Program-made: the position numbers and the translations under genes | Part shown: positions 27,190 to 40,192 of the stretch, piece by piece | How positions within the stretch are numbered: position 1 is the first letter of the stretch | How the letters are laid out: the number at the start of each line of letters is the position of its first letter | Notes under the pieces: model-generated | Database searches by the model: none | What the model was told of the DNA's origin: nothing | Seen by the model: only the letters and a program-made list of their open reading frames with translations | Assembly (NCBI GenBank): GCA_022661535.1 | Contig: JAKULF010000001.1 | Coordinates: forward strand, 2,604,001 to 2,668,000 | Direction: 5' to 3' | DNA length: 64,000 nt | Source: Eutypa lata | Lineage: Eukaryota; Ascomycota; Sordariomycetes; Xylariales; Diatrypaceae

Positions 27190-28900
27190 ATATTATAATA
27201 TAAAAAAGTTGTAATAATAATTCGATCGATTTAACCTCGTTAAGTTTCTTTTAACGATTCGTAAAGTTTTTTAAATAAAAGAAATAATGCTTAATATAAG
27301 TTAATAATTTTTAAAAAAAATCGAAAATCGTTATATAAGTTAAGTTATAAGCTATATAAGTTATACTAAAATAATGTTTTTTATCGTAAATCATTTCGAA
27401 AATCTTTTATATATAAAAATTTAAAATATAAAGTTTTTTATCGTTTATATTATCGATATTAAATAAAAAACCTTCTTTATTTAATTAAAAGCGAAAATTT
27501 TAATTAAAAAGATTTTTTAATTTTTTTTTTTAAAGTTAAACGATAATTTTAAATATTTTTTCGTTTAAAGCGTATTTATTTATTAAACGTTTTCGAAATA
27601 TTAAATTAATATTTATTTTAATAATCGTTATAAAGTTATAATTATTTTAAGTTAAATCGCAAACGAAAAAGTTATTCCTTGTATAATTAAAATCGTTAAA
27701 TATATCTTTAAATTAATTTTTTATTTTTTTTATTATTTTTTAAAAATTTTTTAAAATATTTATAATTAAAAGTTAAAATAAAACATTTAATACGAAATTA
27801 ATACGTTTAAATATATATTAAATATTAAGCCGAAATTATAATAAATACGTAAAAGTTATAAAAAGCTTTAAATTTAACTTAATAAAATTTTATAATTTAA
27901 AGTTAATTTATTTTACGATTTTTTTAATAATTTAATAATTAATAAAAATTACGATAAAAAAAATAAAAAATTAAAATTATATACGTAAATTACGATAAAT
28001 TTATATAAAACATATTATTTTTAATTTAATAATATAATATTTCTTTTTCGCTTTAATAAAAACTTTATTTAAAAATATAATTAACTCGATACTTTTAATG
28101 AAAATATATTAACCGTTTTAATTTTTACGATAATAAAAAATTATAACGCTAAAACTTCGTTTTCGAGCTGCATTTAACTTTATAAAAACGATTTAAAAAA
28201 AACTTTAATATATTAAATAATTAAATTTCGATAAATCTTTTTAAATAATATTAAAGTTATAACGCTTAAACTCGATAAGTTTAAATTTTCGCTTAAAGGT
28301 TTATTAACGGCATTAAATAACTTTAAAAAATATAATTTAAATAATATAACTTTTCGTTAATATAATAGTTTTACGAAATTATAAAGAAGCGAGTTTTTAT
28401 TAATATTATAATACGAACTTTTTTAAAAATTTTATTATTTCGATGTACTTTTCGAAAGCTTTTAAATTAATAAAGTATTTTAATTTCTTAAAAGTTAATA
28501 AGCGATTTTTCGTAATCGATATATTAAGGCCGTTAATAAAGAACTTTAATAAAACTATAATAAAGTAATTAAAAAAAAACTTTTTAATCGAAAACGTTAA
28601 ATCGAAATTATTAAATATATTAAAAACTTTAATTAAATGCTTAACGTATTCTTTTATTATATTATTCGTAATAATTACATTATTAATAAAAACATTAATA
28701 AAGTTTTTAAAGAAACGTAAATGTCGATTTATAAATCGTTACGAATATTCGAAATTATTATAAAATTTTATAAAAATTATATTAAAAACTTCGAAACTTT
28801 ATAATAAAATAATTATTATACGATTTTAATAATTAAGTTAAATTAAAAGTTAATAAAAAAAACTTAATACATTAATTATAAATAAATATCGTTTAACGAA
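27190..28900 (-). pseudogene. Gypsy pol relic: reverse transcriptase to integrase
   Basis: Minus-strand conceptual translation with many stops. RT core: F-I-N-R-H-L-R-F-F-K-N-F-I-N-V then F-I-N-N, ancestrally a FIDD catalytic box. The downstream RT/RNase H connection stays open for about 90 codons to about 28,390. The integrase zinc finger is seen as H-D-K-K-H-Y-F near 27,371-27,391 and, near 27,285, Y-F-F-Y-L-K-N-F-T-N-R, the expected C-x2-C-Q-x-N-x-T-x-R with both Cys changed to Tyr. Gag should lie between here and 33,785 and the integrase C-terminus to the left, but neither was readable with confidence. Confidence 0.72.
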
Positions 28901-31900
28901 TAACTTATTAATTATATCGTTTTAAAAAAAAAACGAATAAAAATTTAAAATCGCGATTTTATTTATAAATTAAAGATTAATAATTATACGGCTTTTTTTT
29001 CGAATATAATTTTCATTTTTATTTTAAATAATACGATCTTTAATTATATTATTATTTTATCGTAAAAATTCGGCTTTAAAAGCTTAAAAAGTTTTTTAAA
29101 CGATAAATAATAAATAAATTATAAAAGTAAAAAAATTTATGTTTTCGAACTTTTTTTCGATACGTATAAGTTGAAAAGTTTCGTCGATTACGACTTAGTT
29201 TTTTAAACTAAAAAGATAAAGCTTATATAATTATATTTAATATTATTAATTATCGATTAAATTAATTCGTATTTTTTTATTATCGAAAAAATTAAAAATA
29301 TCTTTCTTTTTTTATAAAGAAAAACTTTTAATTAAATTTTTTATGTAAATTATAAAGATAAATTTATTATTATATATATAAACTTCGTGTTTAATTTTAA
29401 TTTTAAATATATTAATAAATTTAAAAATATTAAACGTAAAAAAAGTTTCGTTAAAACTTTTTTTATATTTTTAAATAACTTTTTAAATATTCTTTAAAAT
29501 AACTTCTTTAAAAGCGAAAACGTTAATTATATTTTCGAAAAAATTAAACTTAATTAATAATTAAAAGATAAGCTTCGAAAAATCTTTAATATCGTCGTAG
29601 TTTTCGTCGTTAAAAGCTATAACGATTTACGTTATAAAGGCTTTTTTTTAAAGTATCGTTAAATAATTATTATAATTATAATTTTAAAAGAAACTTATTT
29701 TAATTTTACGACGAATTTTTTTAAAAATATTAACGGTATTTATAAAAGTAATTATTTTCTTCGCTTCGTAATTAATTATAAATTTAAAAATATCGTTAAA
29801 AGTAATTATAAAATAAAAATCCCGCGAAAACTTATTATTATTTACGACGAAAAGATTTACGTACGAAATAAAAACATATAATATAAATTTAATAAAAATC
29901 GTAATATTTTTTCGAATAACGATTTTATATTTAATAATAAATTTCTTATAATAAACTTAAATAAAAACCTTAAAGTTTTAACATAAAGTAATTTTTAATA
30001 TTATTTTTAAATAATCGATAACGAATTTATATTTATATAAAAACTCGTTTTTAATAAAAAAATTTAAATCGAAATTCTTTATAATTTATACGTAAACGTT
30101 TAAAATATTTATTTTAACTTAATTAAAAGTCGTTTTAAAAATATATAAAGAAAAAAACGCTTTTTTTTTAAAAAAATTTTATTATTAACGCTTTTAACTT
30201 AAATTTTAAAATATCGTAATAAAATTAAAAACGTAATAAAATCTTATAATTAAAAACGATTAACGAAAACATTAAAATAATTAATGTTTAAATATATTAT
30301 CGTTATATAATTCGCATCGCTTAAATAAACAAAAAGCATATAATATATATATTTAAAAAAAATCGCATTTATTAAAAATAATCGAAAAAGCTTAATAAAA
30401 ATCGAATTAAATATATCATTAACTATAAAAGCCTTATTATCTTTAGTTTAATATTACGAAATTAAAATAATCGAAAAGTTTAAAACGTTTACGATAATCG
30501 ATTTATTTCGTTAATATTATTATATAATATTATAAAAGAAAAACTTAAAACGAAAATCGAAATATTAAAAATAATAAAAATATATAAACGTTTTAAAAGC
30601 TTTTTTATTACGCTTTTTAAAATGTTACTTATAAATCGTTAAATAACTTTTAATATTAAAAACAATTTTACGAATTAAAAAAGATATAAAATAAACAAAT
30701 TTAATAACATTTTTAAATTTTTTTTTAATATATATTTTTTCTTTTCTTTTAAATTATACTTTTTAATTATAAAATAACTTTTATTACGTAGTTTTTTAAC
30801 ATAATTTTTTAATTACGAATTATTTATCGTTAAAAAATATTCGTTTTTAATTTTTTATTAATTTTTATCGTTCTTTTTAAACTTAACTTATTTTTATTAT
30901 TAACGACGATAAAGTTAAAAAAAATTACGAAATTAAAATTTACGTTTACGTTCGTTATAATCGCGCTGGTATTTTTAATAGCGATTACTACGATCATTAT
31001 TAACGAATAAACGTTAAAAATAATAGTTATATTTTTAATAAAAACCTTAATAACTTTTACGATTACAAGTAAAATTAATACGATAAACTTTATTACGAAA
31101 ATCGTTAAAGCTAATAAGTTAAATAAAAGACTTTTTAACTTAATCGATACAAATTTAATAAAAATAAATTATTTATTTCGAAACTTTAAAGTTTATAACT
31201 TATTTATTAATAAAAACTTAATTAATAAAATTAATAAAAGTAATTATTAAAAGTTTTTGTTTTTAAATATTAATAAGGTTTATTTTTACGATAAGCATTT
31301 AATTAAAATTTATAAGTTTAAATAAAAAAAAATTAATATAAAAGTTTAAAACATTAAAAATCGTTTTATAATAAATATAAACTTTTTTTTTAAAATATTA
31401 AAGAAATTTATTAAATTTTAAACTTACGCTTAACTTAACGATTAAAATATAAAAATTAAAATAAAACGAATTTTAAATTTAAAATATATATTAAATAAGT
31501 AAATTAAAACTTATAATTTTATAAGTTCGAATAATATTTATAAATTAAGATTAAATAAAAAGGCTTTTTTAATAAGATTTTTTTATAAATTAAAAGTTTT
31601 AATTAAAGAAATATTTTAAAATATCGATTATATTTAATTAAAATTTTTTAACGATTTTAAATAAAATTAAATTAAAATTAATATATATAACTTATTTAAT
31701 AATAAAGTTAATTTAACTTGTATATTATAATTAAGCATTATTACGAAAAAATTAAAAAAAATTATTTAAAATGATTTTTTTTTAAAAGAATTTTTAATAA
31801 CTTTTTAAATTACTTTTTTAAATAAAAAAACATTACGTTAATAGATATTCGCTTTAATAATTATAAAGTTTTTAACGTTATAATTTAAATTTAAATTTAA

Positions 31901-33785
31901 ATAAAAATATTTAATATTTTAAATTTTTTAATTATAAATAAATTTTTTATTATTTTAATTATTCGTAAAATCGCGAATAAAGTTTTTAATTAATTTTTAA
32001 ATAAAAGCCGTTAAAAAAGTAACGTTTATTTTCGTTATTTAACGTATTAAGTTTAAATCGAAAGAGAATGTTATATTAACGTCGTTATTAATTTTTAAAA
32101 AAAAAACTTTTAAAAATAATAGTTTAAATAATTAATAAAAAAAAAATTAAAATAAAAAATTACTTTTAAATATAAATTCGAAAAATTCGTCGTTAAAAAA
32201 TAATTAAAGCGTTAATAATAAAGTTTATAAACGACGATTTAAAAGAAAAAGTTTATATTAATTATATAATTTATTTATAAAATTATTTAAGTTTTTTTTT
32301 TAATAAACTTTAAAATACGTTTAATAAATAAAAAAACGTTTTTTAAACGAAAGATTTAAAATAAAAATGTTAATAAAAAAAATTTTTAAAATATTTAAAA
32401 TTAATTAATAAATTAATTAAAACGAATTATTTAAAGCTTAAAATTTTAAATAAAAATACGCGATTATTTTATAAAAGTTTTTAAACAAATAATTTCGTTA
32501 ACGTTAAAAAATAAATAAAAAGAAAAATAATAAATAAATTTATAAAATTTAATAAAAAAGTTAAAAAAATTTTAAACGTTAAAACACGAAGTAAAAATAG
32601 ATTTATTATTAATAAATTCGTTAATTAAAAATTAATATTAACGTTTTATTAAAGTAATTTTTTTAATAAATTTCGATAATAACTTTTTTTTAAAAAGAAA
32701 ACTTTTTAAAAGTTAATATAAAACTTTATAAAAAAAGTAATTAAATAAAAAAGTTATTAAAAAGTTTAAATTAAAATTCGATTTTTCGATAATAATAAAT
32801 AACTTATCATAATAAAGAAAAAAAAATAAATTTATAATAAAGATATTTTATAATAAATATTTAAAAAATAATAATTTATAAAAAAAACTTTTAAACGATA
32901 TCGGCAAATTAAAAAAATATAAAGAAAAAGAGTTAAAAAAAACGTAAAACCGCTTTTAAATAAGTTAAAAAATACGATTAATAAATATTATAAAAGCTAT
33001 AAAAGCTTGGCTTAAACTTTTAATAAAAAATATAATAAAATAAAACGTTAAAGATTAAAAACTCACGTACAAATTAAGGTTTAAAAATAATAAATATAAA
33101 TTTATTGTTAAAGTTTATATACGAACTTAAGGCGCGTTTATAAATTAGTTTTTAAGATAAGGTTTAAGATTAATACTTCGAGCTTAATTAATTTATTAAG
33201 TTTTAAAAACTCGAATAAAATATTAATTACGTTTTTCGTTATTAAATATATTAATAAAAGAATTAAAACGTATTATAACGTTAAAATTTAACTTAAAAAC
33301 TTAAAATATAAATAAATTTTTAATAATAAAAACTTAAATTTAATAATAAAGTTTTATTTAATCGTTATTAATATTAATACTTTCGTAATTAATTATTAAT
33401 TTTATATAAAAGTTTCGACGATATATAATATAATAATTTAATACGATATTTTTAAATAAAAAAATAAAATAATAACGAAAAAAAAAAAAAATTTATTTTT
33501 ATAATTTTTTAAAGATTTTTAATAATAAAAAACGAAAAATTTTAATTATAAAAATATTAATTAAAGATTTAATAATATTAAAAATAATTAAGATTTTAAT
33601 AAATACTTTTTTTTTTAATCGTAACTTTAAATAACAAATAATATAAAAAATAAAATAAGATTTTTTTAAATATCGTTTTTAAAAAAAAACGAATAAAAGA
33701 TTATTTAAAATATAAAAAATTTAAAAAAAAAATTTACGTAAAAACGTAAATAAAATAAAATTCATAAATCTTTAAAAATTATTAT

Positions 33786-33957
33786 TAATTAATATAATTA
33801 AAATTATAATAAAGTTTATATTATTATACTTTAAATTATAAAAACAACGAAAGATTTAATATATAAAGTTAATAATTACCTTTCGTTATATTAATATATA
33901 AAAGAAAAAGCAAAGCTTTTATAAAACCCTTTTTAAAAGATATTAACTTATATTAAT
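33786..33957 (-). repeat. Gypsy LTR, right copy (5' LTR of the minus-strand element)
   Basis: Matches 23,058-23,229 colinearly, with differences that are mostly C/T and G/A. This copy is the more A/T-rich of the two. The sequence internal to it may hold a decayed primer-binding site (TAAT... on the minus strand), which is too altered to be sure of. Confidence 0.72.
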
Positions 33958-36900
33958 AATTAAACTTATAAATTTTTAAAAATTTAATAAAAGGTTTTAT
34001 TTAAAATTATAAATAATTATTAATTTATAATAAATATTTTTATTATTATAATTTATATATAATTTATACATATAAAGTTTATAATATAATTATAATTATT
34101 TATATATAAAAATTAATTAAAAATATATTATATACTTTAATATTATAACGTTATAATAATAATAAATATAAAACGAAAAAAAAATTATTATTAATAAGTT
34201 TAATAAAAAGAATTTTTTTTAATAATATAATTAATAAAAATAATTTAAAAAATAATTATATATATCGTTTAATTATTAAAAATTTTATTTAAAGTAATTT
34301 TTAAGAATTATATTACTTTAAAACGAAATTTAATACGTTAAAAAAATAATGTTATAATTTATAATAAATAATAAAGTATTTAAAATAAAATAAATAATTT
34401 AAAAATATTAATTATTATTATATATATATATTTATATTAATTTATATATTAATTTATTTTTTAAATGTTTAAAATTACGTAATACTTTTTTTATAATTAA
34501 TAATATTTACGGTTATAATAAAACGATAATTATTTATAAAATTTATAATATATTAAAATAAAAATCGAATTTATTATTATTAAAATTAAAATTTTAACGT
34601 TTTATTAATAAATTATATATATTATTAATATAAAATTTAAAAAATTAATTATTATTTAAACGTTAATGTTTAACTTTTAAAATATTAAATTAAAAATTTT
34701 ATTTAACGAAATTAATTAATATTTATAATAAAATTAATATTAACGTTTTTTATCGTTAAAAAATCGTAAATAATTATCGTTTTAAATATAATAAAAAACG
34801 ACGTAAAAATTATATAAATAAAATCATTATAATTATAAATAAACGTTATATTAACGAAATAAATTTAAATTTTAACGAATAATATAAATTAATAAAAACG
34901 TATTAATTAAAAATAACGAAAAGTTTATTAATTAATATTTAAATTTTTAATTTTTTATATAATTATAATTTAATTATAATAATATTATTATATTTAAAAT
35001 TTAAAATATAAAAATTAAATTAAAAATCTTTTATATATTTTTAAAAGTTAAAAAATATTTAATAAAAAAAGATTAAATAATAATTATACTTTATTATTTT
35101 AAATTTTTAAAAAAGATTAATTATAATTTTATTTTTAATAATATAAATATTAATAATGAAATTATTAATTAATTAAATTAAATTATATAAAACGATTAAA
35201 ATTTAATTAAGAAATAATAACATAAGAATTTAAAAAAAACTTATAATTTTTTTCCTTTATATAATAAATATAATATAAATTATTAATCGTTATAAAATTA
35301 ATATTATAATAAATAAAAATTAAAAGAAAAATATATTATATTAATAAAATTTATTTAAAAAACGTATTTAAAATTTAATTTAATTTTAATAATAATTTTA
35401 TTTAATCTTTTCGTTAAAAATATAAAGTTAATAAAGATTATTACAAAAAAAAATTAAAACGATAAAAGATTATATATATAAAGATTTAATTAATAATTTA
35501 AAATATTAATTTTTTAAAAATTAATATATAAATTATATTTATTATATATTAATTATAATATATATAAAAAATTAAAAATTAAAAATTCTTATTTATATTA
35601 AATAATTTATAAATATTAAAATATATAAAAAGCTTTTTTTTAATAAATTAAAAACATTAATTAATAATAATTTATTATATTTATTTTTTAAAATTATTTT
35701 ATTATTATTTAATAATTACATTATAAATAAATAAATATTTATTTATTTATGTTATTATTATTTAAATTATTTAATTTTATAAATTATATATATATATAAT
35801 AAAAAATAAAAACTTATTAAATATATTTTTTATTTTAATTATTAAAAAACATTATAATAAAGTTATTAATTTAATTATTAATTAAAACTTTTCGATTAAT
35901 TATTAACTAATATTTTTATATAAATTAAAATATATAATACTATTTATATTATTATTATTATTATATTTAAAAATATTTTTATTTTAAGCTTTTCGAAAAT
36001 TAATTATAAAATTAAAATTAATTTTAATTTTAAAAAGAATTTAATATTATAATTAAATATTTTTTTTTTATTTTTTAAATTTTTTAATTTTAATTATTTA
36101 TAATTTATAAATTTATTTTATAACGTATATATTAACTTTTATAATATAAATAATTTTAATTTTAATATTATATATTTATAATTATTTTTAATAATATAAA
36201 TATTGAAATATATATAATTATTAAATAATTTATTTTTATAAAATTTATAATTTTAAACCTTTTAAATATTTTTTAAAAATTCGTTTTTTATAATAATTAT
36301 TATTTAAATTATATTATTAATCTTTTTTATAAATACGCTTTTATAATTTAAAAGTAAAATTATTATTAAATATTTTTAATAATATTTTTAATAATATTTT
36401 TATATTTTATTATTCGATTATATTATTTTTAATAACGTTTTTATATTTTATACGTTAAATATTTTAAATATTTTATAATTTAATAAAAATCATTTCGTTA
36501 TTTTATAATTATATTTATTATATTTAAAATATAATTATTATTATTTTCGATTTTCTTTTTCTTTTAAAATTTAACGATAAAGTTATTTTATATTATTATT
36601 TAAACTTTTTATATAATAATATTATAACGATATAAAATATAAAAATCATTTTTAATTATTATATTATTAAAAATAAATATATTTTTAATTTAAAATTTAA
36701 TCGTTTTATATTATTTTATATAATATATTTACGAAATATTATTTAATATCGTAATAAATGTTTTTATTTTTATAATTACGAAATTAATTATTAAATATTA
36801 ATAAATAATTAAATTATTTTAATATATTAAATTTAACGTTTAAATTTAACGATTTAATATTAAATATTTTTATTTTTATTTAATAAATTAAAACTTTATT

Positions 36901-37107
36901 TATAATTTCGTTTAATAATTAATATTATAATATGTATACGTTTTATTTAAAACGTAATATATTTTTATATTTTTATTAAAATTAATAATAATCGTTAATA
37001 ATTTTAATTTCGTTAATATATATAAATTAATTTTCGTTTTTTTATTAATAATTTACTTTCGTAATAATTTATTTAAATAACGTTTTATATATTTTTTTAA
37101 TTATTAT
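33958..37107. other. Unclassified RIP-decayed A/T-rich DNA
   Basis: No gene seen. Almost pure A/T with scattered CpG. It lies between the gypsy element and repeat R1 copy 2. If R1 is an LTR pair, this would be internal sequence of the host element. I read no reliable protein motif on either strand. Confidence 0.55.
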
Positions 37108-37570
37108 TATTTATTTAAATAAATCGTTTAATTTAATAATTAAAAATTTAATTGTTTTTTTATTAAAAAAAAACTTTAAATCTTTCGATTATTATTGCTT
37201 TTTAACTTATTACTTTTAAAAATTAAACTTAAGGTTTTTTTTATAATAAATGCTTAACGTTAATGATATAACTTCGATTATTTTTTAATAAAAAAAGAAA
37301 TATCGCGTAATTTATAAAATCTTATTAATTATTAAACTCGTAAAGTATTATTATTAAGTTTAATTTATTTATTTATAAACTTAATCTTTTTAATATATTA
37401 TTACGTATCGATTTAACCGCGATTTAATTATATAAAAAACCTTTAAACGATTCGTTATCGCTTATTTTAAAATTTAAACTTTATAACGATTAATAAAGTA
37501 AATACTTTTTTAACGAATATAATAATTATTAATCGATAATAATTATATTTAAATTATAATTAATTAATAA
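37108..37570. repeat. Dispersed repeat R1, copy 2
   Basis: Partner of 22,368-22,960 in the same orientation. It shares the TCGTTTAATTTAATAATTAAAA start, the TAATAAATGCTTAACG core and a weaker tail of TAATAATTATTAATCG type. This copy is more A/T-rich. Confidence 0.55.
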
Positions 37571-39690
37571 CTTTAATTTAATAATTTAAACTTTTATTAA
37601 TTAATAATTATCGTTAATTAATTATAAAAGTTAAATTCGTTAACGTTAAAATTAATTAAATTAAATTAAATTTATAAATTAATAAAAGTAAAAAAATAAT
37701 TTTTATTTAAAAATTAAAGTAATTACCGGCTCGATTTAACGGTTTTTATCTTTAAAACTTATCGTAATATATATTTAATAATCCGATAACTTAGCCGTAA
37801 CAGTTTAATTACGACTTGTTTAAAGTTAAAAAAGCGTTAAGATTTTAATTATTTAACTTAATTTTATTAAATCGTTAAGTTATAACTTACTTTATAAGCT
37901 TTTATAATACTTTAATTATAATATCGAATATTAAACATTTAATACGTAAAATATAAATTAACGATATATTATATATTTATATATAATATTATAAGTTTAT
38001 AACGTAAAAAAATAATAAAATAATAATATTTATTAAAATATAAATATAAATTAAATATTATTAAAAAATTTAAGTTTTTTATATTCGTTTTTTAAATTAA
38101 AAATCTTATTTAAATAAACAAAATAAATTAAATTATAACTTTATAACTTTATTATATATATAATAAAAGCTTTAAAAGCTTATTATTTTTATTATTTTTT
38201 AATTATTTTTAAAAAAAAATAATATATTTATTTTTATTTTTATTATTTATTATTTTAATTATTTTAATTATTAATTAATTAATTATCGTTAATTATTTTA
38301 TAAAGAAATTAATTTAATTTAAATAAATAAGTTTAATAATAATTTTATAAATAATTTTAATAATTTTATAAATATTTAATTATTAATTTTCGTTTTATTA
38401 ATAAATATTATTTTATTTTTATTTTTATTTATATATTTTATTTAAATTTTATTTATTATATTATTTATTAATTATAATTTATTTAATTTATTACGTTTTA
38501 TTAATAAATAAAATATATATAATGTTTTAAAAATAAAAATAAATACTTTAAAAATATAAAGTTTTAAAATTTATTAAAAAATTTTTTACGTAATTATTAA
38601 TAACTTATACATTTATATAATTAAATTTAATTATAAATATAATTATAAATATCGTAAATTAAATAATAATATATTATAATTATACTTTAATTTTTTATAT
38701 ATTTTAATAATTATATAAAGTAAAAATATAAATAAATAAATAATTATTATTATAAAATTATTATTATATTAATTTTATTTATTAATAATATTAATTTTTA
38801 AAATTAAAATTTATAATTAATTAAAATAATTATATATTAATAATAATAATATAAATTATAATTATATATATAAATTTATAATAATTAATTTATTTTAATT
38901 ATTTATTTAATTTTTAAATAATTAAATTAATAAACTTTTTAATATATAATAATAAATTTATAAAATTTAAAACTTAAATTTCGTATAAAATAAAAAAAGT
39001 AAAAAAAGTAATTATTTTTTTATTTTCGAATATTTTTATATAAATTTAATTTTTAATTTTTAATTAAAATTAATTTATTAAAATTAATTAAAAATTAAAA
39101 ATTAAAAAACGTATTTTATTATTAAAATTATTATTTATAAAGTAAAAATTATTTAATTAAAAGTTAAAAAAAAGTTTTAAAATTTATTTATAAATATAAA
39201 ATTATATTTTTTTATTAAATTAATAAAAGAAATTATTTATTTAAGAAATTATTAAAAAAAAATTATTTTTTAATATTAAAAATAAAATTTTATTATTTTT
39301 ATTAAATATTTATTATTAAATATTTTCGTTTAAATATAAAATTATTTATAATAAAACATTTATATAATTAAAAAATTTAAATTTAAAATATAATAAATAA
39401 TTATTTATAATATAATTAAAAATAAATTAAAATATTTAATTATCGTTTTTCGAAAATATATATTAATTATAATATTAATTTTTTAATTTTTTCTTTTTAA
39501 ATTTTTTTTAATTTTTAACGTTAAAAAAGTTATTTTATTTATAAATAAATATTATTTATATTAAAATATTTTATAATAATTAAAAACTTATCGAAATTAT
39601 ATATATAAAGTTTAATTTATTATATTTATTATTCTTTAATTCATAAAGTAATTTTTAATAATATTATAAAGTTGTTTTTAAATATTATAT
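37571..39690. other. Terminal part of the A/T-rich block
   Basis: No gene. It contains the second copy of repeat R2 (about 38,945-39,125). A few CpG-containing islands occur near 37,720-37,900. Composition switches to normal within a few tens of bases after about 39,690. Confidence 0.6.
38945..39125. repeat. Dispersed repeat R2, copy 2
   Basis: Partner of about 20,750-20,940, same orientation, boundaries set by eye. The downstream sequence differs between the copies. Confidence 0.45.
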
Positions 39691-39912
39691 CGTTGAGTTA
39701 ACTTAATCCTCGTAGCTCGATAACAACTAGTACATGTTACAGGCCGGCACAATCTGCGTCATGTTCCTCTCCATTTTAACGGCTTCTAGTATAAATTTAC
39801 TCCTTGTCTTCATTCCCTCCAACACGTACTAGCTAGCGCTCCTCGTTCAATGCGAGAGAGATTAACTAGAGTTGCCGACAAGAGTGATCATGTAGCTGTT
39901 CTGGCCAAGTAA

Positions 39913-40192
39913 TCACCAGGATGTCGAGTGGCGACGAAATCCCAAGGAATATTCATTGTCCTGCCTCCTCATTCCTTCAAGATCTTCGTGTAGAAACTTC
40001 TGGCCATGCAACGGATATTAATATGTATAGGATAATGGACTAAACCATCCGTAGTTGATGTAAACTGTATAGTAGATTGTTATGACGTACCTGGGTTCCT
40101 CGGCGGAGTATCTTGAGAAGGTGAAAGCCTGCAGGTGGGATGGCGAGTACAACACCCACGATTCCCACAACAGCGGCAACCGGGAATTCCAT
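39913..40192 (-). CDS. Possible small membrane protein (62 aa, 2 exons)
   Basis: Exon 1 is 40,192-40,091 and starts with an ATG. It encodes 34 residues, of which about 24 after MEFP form one hydrophobic Val/Ile/Gly/Ala/Leu-rich segment followed by a basic L-K-I-L-R-R tail. A canonical donor GTACGT (40,090) and an acceptor GGCCAG give a 91-nt intron in phase 0. Exon 2 (39,999-39,913) adds 28 polar residues and a TGA. The frame was chosen because it is the only one with a membrane-like segment. The gene points away from the Clr5-ankyrin gene and directly abuts the RIP block. A hydrophobic N-terminus followed by a charged tail could anchor the protein in a membrane. No family recognised; it may be a non-coding coincidence. 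Confidence 0.3.

Larger units (their letters stand above)
23058..33957 (-). mobile_element. Ty3/gypsy LTR retrotransposon, RIP-inactivated, minus strand
   Basis: About 10.9 kb between two direct repeats of about 172 bp (23,058-23,229 and 33,786-33,957). Translation of the minus strand reads, in element order, RT near 28,900-28,390 and then an integrase zinc region near 27,420-27,190. RT before integrase is the gypsy order. The RT box reads F-I-N-N-V-I-I (28,679-28,690 encodes FINN, ancestrally FIDD). It is followed by stretches resembling the fungal gypsy pattern of a K-K-S-F-L-G-Y motif and an L-x-x-Y-I-G-x-T-G-F-L-R-K-like region. Stops occur throughout. I could not establish a clean target-site duplication. 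Confidence 0.8.

Noticed and set aside
23053..33960. Target-site duplication of the gypsy element
   Set aside because: Candidate 5-mers beside the two LTRs do not match (ATCTT-like versus ATAAT-like) and the LTR ends are ambiguous by a few bases.
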